Shown: positions 60,282-64,000 of the stretch, piece after piece | How the letters are laid out: every line of letters starts with the position of its first letter | How positions within the stretch are numbered: the stretch's first letter is position 1 | Origin: an uncultured Olsenella sp. | GTDB lineage: Bacteria > Actinomycetota > Coriobacteriia > Coriobacteriales > Atopobiaceae | Assembly: GCA_900316105.1 (NCBI GenBank) | Contig: ONBR01000007.1 | Coordinates: 32,265 to 96,264, forward strand | Direction: 5' to 3' | DNA: 64,000 bases | Notes under the pieces: model-generated | Databases searched by the model: none | Told to the model about the DNA's origin: nothing | The model's input: the letters and a program-made list of their open reading frames with translations, nothing else | Program-made: the position numbers and the translations under genes

Positions 60282-61007
60282 ATGCGCATCGTTCGCACCA
60301 CTGATTACCACGACATGAGCCGCAAGGCCGCAAACATCATCTCGGCTCAGGTGATCCTGAAGCCAGACTGTGTCTTGGGCCTGGCCACGGGCACGACGCC
60401 CTTGGGCACCTATGAGCAGCTGGCAAAGTGGAACGCAAAGGGTGACTGCGACTTCTCGGAGGTCAGCACCTACAACCTGGACGAGTACCGTGGCATCTCC
60501 CACGACGACCCCCAGAGCTACCACTACTTCATGCTCAAGAACTTCTTCGAGAAGGTCAACATCAACCTGGACAACACGCATGTGCCTGACGGCGCCAATC
60601 CGGATGCCGAGGCGGCCTGCGCCGAGTACGACCGCATGGTTGACGAGGCTGGCTATCCCGACCTGCAGCTTCTGGGCATTGGCCGCAACGGCCACATCGG
60701 CTTCAATGAGCCAGGTGACGCCTTCTCCAAGGGCACCCATTGCGTGAACCTCACCCAGAGCACCATCGAGGCCAACAGCCGCCTCTTTGAGCGTGAGGGA
60801 GACGTGCCCCGTCAGGCCTATACCATGGGTGTGCAGACGATCATGAATGCCCGTATGATTCTGGTTGCCGCCAGTGGCAAGGAGAAGGCCCAGGCCGTGC
60901 ACGACATGTGCTTTGGCCCCGTGACGCCTGCCTGCCCTGCCTCCATCCTGCAGCTTCACACCAACTGCGTGGTTGTGGCGGACGAGGATGCCCTCAGCCT
61001 CTGCTAG
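60282..61007 (+). CDS. nagB: glucosamine-6-phosphate deaminase
   Basis: A 241-residue enzyme converting glucosamine-6-phosphate to fructose-6-phosphate and ammonia. LGLATGTTPLGTYEQLA binds phosphate, YNLDEYRG holds the catalytic Asp, and LLGIGRNGHIGFNEPG and the following VNLT segment complete the active site. The length is that of the short NagB type without the allosteric C-terminus of E. coli. AGAAGGGA precedes ATG 60282. No nagA is nearby. The leader is long and structured, suggesting control by an amino-sugar regulator or RNA element. Confidence 0.95.
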   Translation: MRIVRTTDYHDMSRKAANIISAQVILKPDCVLGLATGTTPLGTYEQLAKWNAKGDCDFSEVSTYNLDEYRGISHDDPQSYHYFMLKNFFEKVNINLDNTHVPDGANPDAEAACAEYDRMVDEAGYPDLQLLGIGRNGHIGFNEPGDAFSKGTHCVNLTQSTIEANSRLFEREGDVPRQAYTMGVQTIMNARMILVAASGKEKAQAVHDMCFGPVTPACPASILQLHTNCVVVADEDALSLC

Positions 61008-61012
61008 TGCAC

Positions 61013-61043
61013 TGCGACAATTGCCCCTGGGGAAATTGCCACA
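61013..61043 (+). repeat. TGTGACAAA-type hairpin, copy 3
   Basis: TGCGACAATT and AATTGCCACA form the outer stem and CCCC/GGGG the inner one, 6 nt after the nagB stop. It is related to the hairpins at 44783 and 45733 and may terminate nagB. Confidence 0.6.
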
Positions 61044-61045
61044 CT

Positions 61046-61082
61046 CAAAAAGAGACCCGCTCTCCCTGGGGGGCGGGCCTCT
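61046..61082 (-). terminator. terminator of the M24 peptidase gene
   Basis: Read on the minus strand, AGAGGCCCGC pairs with GCGGGTCTCT through one G-U pair, followed by TTTTG. Confidence 0.65.
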
Positions 61083-61114
61083 TGCTCTCTGACGCTTTCG
61101 CAAGGATCAGGGGG

Positions 61115-62206
61115 CTATGCCTCGACGACGTCAATCGTGTGGGGGTAGGAGTTCAGCACCTTGCAGCCGTCCTCGGTCACGATGACCAGGTCCTCGATGC
61201 GGACGCCAATCTCGCCGGGAATGTAGATGCCAGGTTCGATGGAGAAGCACTGGCCCACCTGGACGGGCTCGTCGTGCGTGGCCGAGACGTCACCGGGCTC
61301 GTGGTCCATCAGGCCAATCTGGTGACCCAGGCGGTGGTTGAAGTAGGGGCCAAAGCCCGCGTCCTCGATCAGGTGGCGAGCCGTCAGGTCGATCTGGGCA
61401 AAGGTGACGCCGGGCTTGATGATGGCCTCGGCTGCCTCGTTGGCCTTGCGGACAGTCTCGTAGACCAGACGCTGACGGTCGGTGGGCTCTGCGGTAAAGA
61501 AGGTGCGGGTCATGTCGGAGCAGTAGGAGTTGTACTTGCAGCCCACGTCAAAGAGGACCATCTCGCCCTTCTTGAGTACGGTGCCGTCGGGCTCGTGATG
61601 GGGGTCTGCCGCATTGGCGCCAAAGCTCACGATGGGGGTGAAGCTGTGGTCCTGGGCACCCAGGCGACGGTACTCGCCCAGAAGGCCCTCGGCAATCTCC
61701 AGCTCCGTCGCGCCCTCGTGAATCTGGGAGCGTAGCCAGCCCATTGCCTGGTCATTGATGGAGCTGGCCTTCTGCATGAGCTCCTGCTCCTCGGGGGACT
61801 TGATGGAACGGGCATCATCCACGGCCTTTGATGCCAGGACGAAGGACGTGGCGGCCTTGGCATCCATGAGGGGGAGGAGCCAGCGGGCGGTGAGGGCCTT
61901 GTCTACGCCCAGCGCCTTGTCGTGGTCGGTCTCGGCTGCCACCAGGGGCACGGGGTCGTCGGTGTCCGAAAAGACCACGGTCTTCTGGGCCGCGCCCGTG
62001 GCATCGGGGAAGAGCTGATTCGCAAACATCACGCTGCGCACTCCGTCGGCACCCTCGCGTGCCAGGTAGAGTCCCAGGAAGCGCTCGTATGGCTCGGTAT
62101 AGTAGCCCGTCAGATACCAGATAGCCAGGGGGTCCGAGACCAGTACCTGCGAGAGACCCATGCCCTCCAGGTTGCTCAGGACCGCTTGAGCTCGCTCGTC
62201 AATCAT
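61115..62206 (-). CDS. M24 family metallopeptidase (Xaa-Pro dipeptidase/aminopeptidase-like)
   Basis: A 363-residue pita-bread metallopeptidase. An N-terminal creatinase-like domain (~residues 1-140) precedes the catalytic domain with five dinuclear-metal ligands: Asp in FDVGCKYNSYCSDMTRTF (two), His in GHQIGLMDHEPG, and Glu in SIEPGIYIPG and RIEDLVIV. It probably cleaves Xaa-Pro peptides in the cytosol. ATG 62206 lies 5 nt after AAAGGAG; the adjacent ATG 62209 is too close. It is convergent with nagB and divergent from veg. Confidence 0.9.
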   Translation of the reverse strand: MIDERAQAVLSNLEGMGLSQVLVSDPLAIWYLTGYYTEPYERFLGLYLAREGADGVRSVMFANQLFPDATGAAQKTVVFSDTDDPVPLVAAETDHDKALGVDKALTARWLLPLMDAKAATSFVLASKAVDDARSIKSPEEQELMQKASSINDQAMGWLRSQIHEGATELEIAEGLLGEYRRLGAQDHSFTPIVSFGANAADPHHEPDGTVLKKGEMVLFDVGCKYNSYCSDMTRTFFTAEPTDRQRLVYETVRKANEAAEAIIKPGVTFAQIDLTARHLIEDAGFGPYFNHRLGHQIGLMDHEPGDVSATHDEPVQVGQCFSIEPGIYIPGEIGVRIEDLVIVTEDGCKVLNSYPHTIDVVEA

Positions 62207-62428
62207 CATGTCTCCTTTGCGTCGAATGATGCTGTCCATACCGCTGCACATTGTAACCCGCATCCAGACGTCTGGCGCCGCTTGGGGGGTAGCCCCACAA
62301 AGTGACAGGCTATTGGCCTTTCGTGAACTTATTCGGCTTTGCCTGCTTGTGCAATACAATTGAATGTCAAACTTTTGTCGACCTTTGCCTGTGGGACAGG
62401 AACAAAGGCCTTGCTTGGAGGTTTATTG

Positions 62429-62719
62429 ATGGAAGCGGACATCCCACCCGTCAACAGAGTAGACGAGATTCGCGCTGAGCTTGAGTCCCTGAAGGGCAAG
62501 CACCTGCGCGTCCGTGCAAACCTTGGCCGTTCGCGTGTTATCGAGCGCACCGGCGTTCTCATTGGTACCTACGACTCCCTCTTCATCGTCGAGGTTGAGG
62601 AGAGACGTGGCCGCAAGTCTCGCCAGTCCTACCAGTACGTGGATGTCCTGACCTCTACGGTCGAGCTCTATGATCCCGATACAGGTGAGCGCCTGCTCGA
62701 TTACTCCGAGGAGGAGTAG
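62429..62719 (+). CDS. veg: Veg family protein
   Basis: A 96-residue protein of the Veg (DUF1021) family. RAELESLKGKHLRVRANLGRSR and the RTGVLIGTYDSLFIVEVEE SH3-like core are typical. In Bacillus subtilis Veg influences biofilm matrix genes; its biochemical role is unclear. TTGGAGG lies 7 nt before the ATG. The gene precedes ispE, the same order as in many Gram-positive genomes, and the two are 4 nt apart. Confidence 0.93.
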   Translation: MEADIPPVNRVDEIRAELESLKGKHLRVRANLGRSRVIERTGVLIGTYDSLFIVEVEERRGRKSRQSYQYVDVLTSTVELYDPDTGERLLDYSEEE

Positions 62720-62723
62720 GCTC

Positions 62724-63677
62724 GTGGCCTTACCCATGGGTTCCGTGCAAACGCCATTCGCCGGTGCTTCCGAGCCCAAAACGGCAGAGCGCGAGGTAAA
62801 GCTCCTTGCACCAGCCAAGCTTAACCTGCACCTTGGCATCTATCCCGGCAGGGACGAGCGTGGCTACCATCGTGCGGATTCCATCATGGTTGCCATCGAC
62901 CTGGCCGACCGTGTGACCGTGGTCGAGGACCCTCGGCTTTCTGACGTGGGCCTTTCCATGAGCGAAGACGTGCATGTGCCTGTGGAAAAGAACACGGCCT
63001 GGATTGCCGCTACCCGCATGTGCGAGACGTTCGGTCACAGGCCGTGCCACTCCATCCGCATTGAGAAGAACATCCCGCCTCAGAGTGGTCTGGGCGGATC
63101 CTCGTCTGACGCCGCCAGCGTAATCATCGCCCTGTGCGGCTTATGGGGCCTGGACCTCCTGGATCCCCGTGTGGTTGAGGTTGCCCGGTCCGTGGGCGCC
63201 GACGTGCCCTTCTTTCTGCATCCTGCGCCCTCCCTGCTCGTTGGTGCGGGTGACGTGCTCAAGGCTGCCTTTCCTCAGATGAATGACCTGCCCTTGGTAC
63301 TGGTGCGGCCAAAGCCCGGCGTCTCGACCGTCGAGGCCTACCAGGACTTCGACGCCGAGCCCACCATGCCTGCCGCGGTGGACTCACTCGTGAGCGCCCT
63401 ATCCGAAGGTAACCGCGAGGCTGTTGCGCACCTGCTCTTCAACAACCTGGCTACCGCGGTGCAGCATAGGGTCACGGATTGCACCGAGGCTGTGGATTGG
63501 TTGATGGCTCAGGAGGGCGTACTCAATGCTCAGGTGACGGGTTCTGGCAGTTGTGTGTTCGCAATCTGCGACTCACTCCAGAGGGCCGAGGAGCTAAGGC
63601 GAAAGGCCAGGGAGTCGCGCAAAGATTGGCGTGCATTCTCCTGCAGGACAGTTGGCCTGGACGCGCAATTCTGCTAG
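62724..63677 (+). CDS. ispE: 4-diphosphocytidyl-2-C-methyl-D-erythritol kinase
   Basis: A 317-residue GHMP kinase of the MEP isoprenoid pathway. LLAPAKLNLHLGI opens the fold, the ATP loop is IPPQSGLGGSSSDAAS, ADVPFFL follows, and VTGSGSCVFAI is the C-terminal GHMP motif. The GTG at 62724 follows GAGGAGGAG within the end of veg; ATG 62736 is an alternative. A ~25-residue N-terminal extension precedes the canonical start of the domain. A promoter for the tRNA-Pro fragment overlaps its last codons. Confidence 0.95.
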   Translation: MALPMGSVQTPFAGASEPKTAEREVKLLAPAKLNLHLGIYPGRDERGYHRADSIMVAIDLADRVTVVEDPRLSDVGLSMSEDVHVPVEKNTAWIAATRMCETFGHRPCHSIRIEKNIPPQSGLGGSSSDAASVIIALCGLWGLDLLDPRVVEVARSVGADVPFFLHPAPSLLVGAGDVLKAAFPQMNDLPLVLVRPKPGVSTVEAYQDFDAEPTMPAAVDSLVSALSEGNREAVAHLLFNNLATAVQHRVTDCTEAVDWLMAQEGVLNAQVTGSGSCVFAICDSLQRAEELRRKARESRKDWRAFSCRTVGLDAQFC

Positions 63678-63680
63678 AGT
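63652..63680 (+). promoter_or_regulatory. promoter upstream of the truncated tRNA-Pro copy
   Basis: TTGGCC (63652-63657), 17-nt spacer and TAGAGT (63675-63680), 14 nt before the truncated tRNA-Pro copy. It is probably the original tRNA promoter, now driving the fragment. Confidence 0.6.
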
Positions 63681-63693
63681 ATCAACGTTACGT

Positions 63694-63732
63694 CGGGACG
63701 TGGCGCAGTTTGGTAGCGCGCACGGTTCGGGA
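63694..63732 (+). pseudogene. 5' half of tRNA-Pro (truncated duplicate)
   Basis: The first 39 nt of tRNA-Pro, identical to the intact gene at 63912, broken off inside the anticodon loop right after CGGGA. The identity starts 2 nt before the tRNA, giving a 41-bp direct repeat spaced 218 bp apart. It cannot encode a tRNA. Confidence 0.9.
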
Positions 63733-63806
63733 GCTAGGGAACGTAGTTTCACTACCTAATTCCCAAAGCCGAGGAGTCGCAGGTAAACGGCTCGTTGGTG
63801 TGTTGT

Positions 63807-63850
63807 TGGCCACAAATGGGCCACAGCGTGGCCACAAACGTGGCCACAAA
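63807..63850 (+). repeat. four TGGCCACAAA direct repeats, about 11-bp phased
   Basis: Exact TGGCCACAAA copies start at 63807, 63829 and 63841, with a degenerate GGGCCACAG at 63818. The period of 11-12 bp is about one helical turn, as expected for adjacent protein-binding sites such as integrase arm-type sites. Confidence 0.75.
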
Positions 63851-63911
63851 ACCCGCGCGTTCGGAGACACCGGAGACGTGCCCTCCGGAGAGTTGACATA
63901 CGGCACTATGT

Positions 63912-63988
63912 CGGGACGTGGCGCAGTTTGGTAGCGCGCACGGTTCGGGACCGTGAGGCCGCTGGTTCGAATCCAGTCGTCCCGACCA
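63912..63988 (+). tRNA. tRNA-Pro (CGG)
   Basis: 77-nt cloverleaf with acceptor CGGGACG/CGTCCCG, anticodon loop TTCGGGA giving CGG and G37, GGTTCGAATCC T-arm and encoded CCA. The 5' half is repeated upstream. Confidence 0.95.
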
Positions 63989-64000
63989 TGAAATCGCAGG

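Noticed and set aside
63479..63934. An open frame running through the end of ispE into the tRNA-Pro region
   Set aside because: It overlaps ispE in another frame, has no ribosome-binding site and crosses the tRNA fragment and its repeats.

Overview
This is a 64 kb chromosomal window from a GC-rich anaerobic actinobacterium. The gene content points to the class Coriobacteriia, probably an Olsenella-like member of the Atopobiaceae; this placement is inference from gene content and protein style, not a database match. Supporting signs are a rubrerythrin, an iron-containing alcohol dehydrogenase, a clostridial-style glycogen operon with both GlgC and GlgD, a MurE without the diaminopimelate signature, a Veg protein, an AmmeMemoRadiSam gene set and many GTG or leaderless starts. 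I see no CRISPR array, rRNA, insertion sequence or prophage. Five intact tRNAs (Asp-GTC, Leu-TAA, Glu-TTC, Val-TAC, Pro-CGG) and the SRP RNA are present.

Layout. 1-10.4 kb: the 3' part of pgi, a membrane diguanylate cyclase, then on the minus strand an adenine deaminase followed by a Memo/AMMECR1 fusion and its radical SAM partner, a DUF2798 membrane protein behind an attenuator-like leader, an MFS transporter and a second diguanylate cyclase. 10.4-20.8 kb: SRP RNA, dedA, a DUF2974 hydrolase, a GH3 glucosidase with a GtrA-like protein, and the housekeeping run dnaX-ybaB-recR. 20.8-26.7 kb: tRNA-Asp, a HAD phosphatase, an Rrf2 regulator overlapping a MutY-like glycosylase without its iron-sulfur cysteines, rubrerythrin, O-acetylhomoserine sulfhydrylase and nth. 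26.9-44.8 kb: glycogen metabolism, in the order glgB (with a long histone-like Lys/Ala/Pro tail), glgP, glgC, glgD, glgA, a GH13-GH77 debranching/glucanotransferase fusion, mfd placed 3 nt after it, and a second glgB. GlgC/GlgD make ADP-glucose, GlgA and the two GlgBs build the branched polymer, and GlgP plus the fusion enzyme degrade it.

44.8-48.4 kb: mazG, a long FtsB/DivIC-like protein, ppx and a convergent pair of tRNAs. 48.7-51.5 kb holds the most unusual locus: a GntR/UTRA transcription factor fused in frame to a transketolase N-terminal half that has lost several catalytic and cofactor residues. It overlaps a gene for the matching transketolase C-terminal half, whose catalytic Glu is retained. 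51.5-63.7 kb: two coupled TPR-like proteins, a HAD phosphatase, tRNA-Val, rph-rdgB, an iron alcohol dehydrogenase, murE (apparently leaderless), nagB behind a structured leader, an M24 peptidase and veg-ispE. The window ends with a duplicated 5' half of tRNA-Pro, four helically phased 10-bp repeats and the intact tRNA-Pro, which looks like the scar of a site-specific integration.

Intergenic DNA is unusually structured. Two large palindromes (16.1 kb and 42.6 kb) have unrelated arms but almost the same 32-nt loop. There is an 80-bp dispersed repeat in two copies, a cluster of REP-like units at 56.6 kb, and a TGTGACAAA-type hairpin after three genes. The three most promising leads are the GntR-transketolase fusion, the conserved-loop palindromes and the histone-like tail on GlgB.
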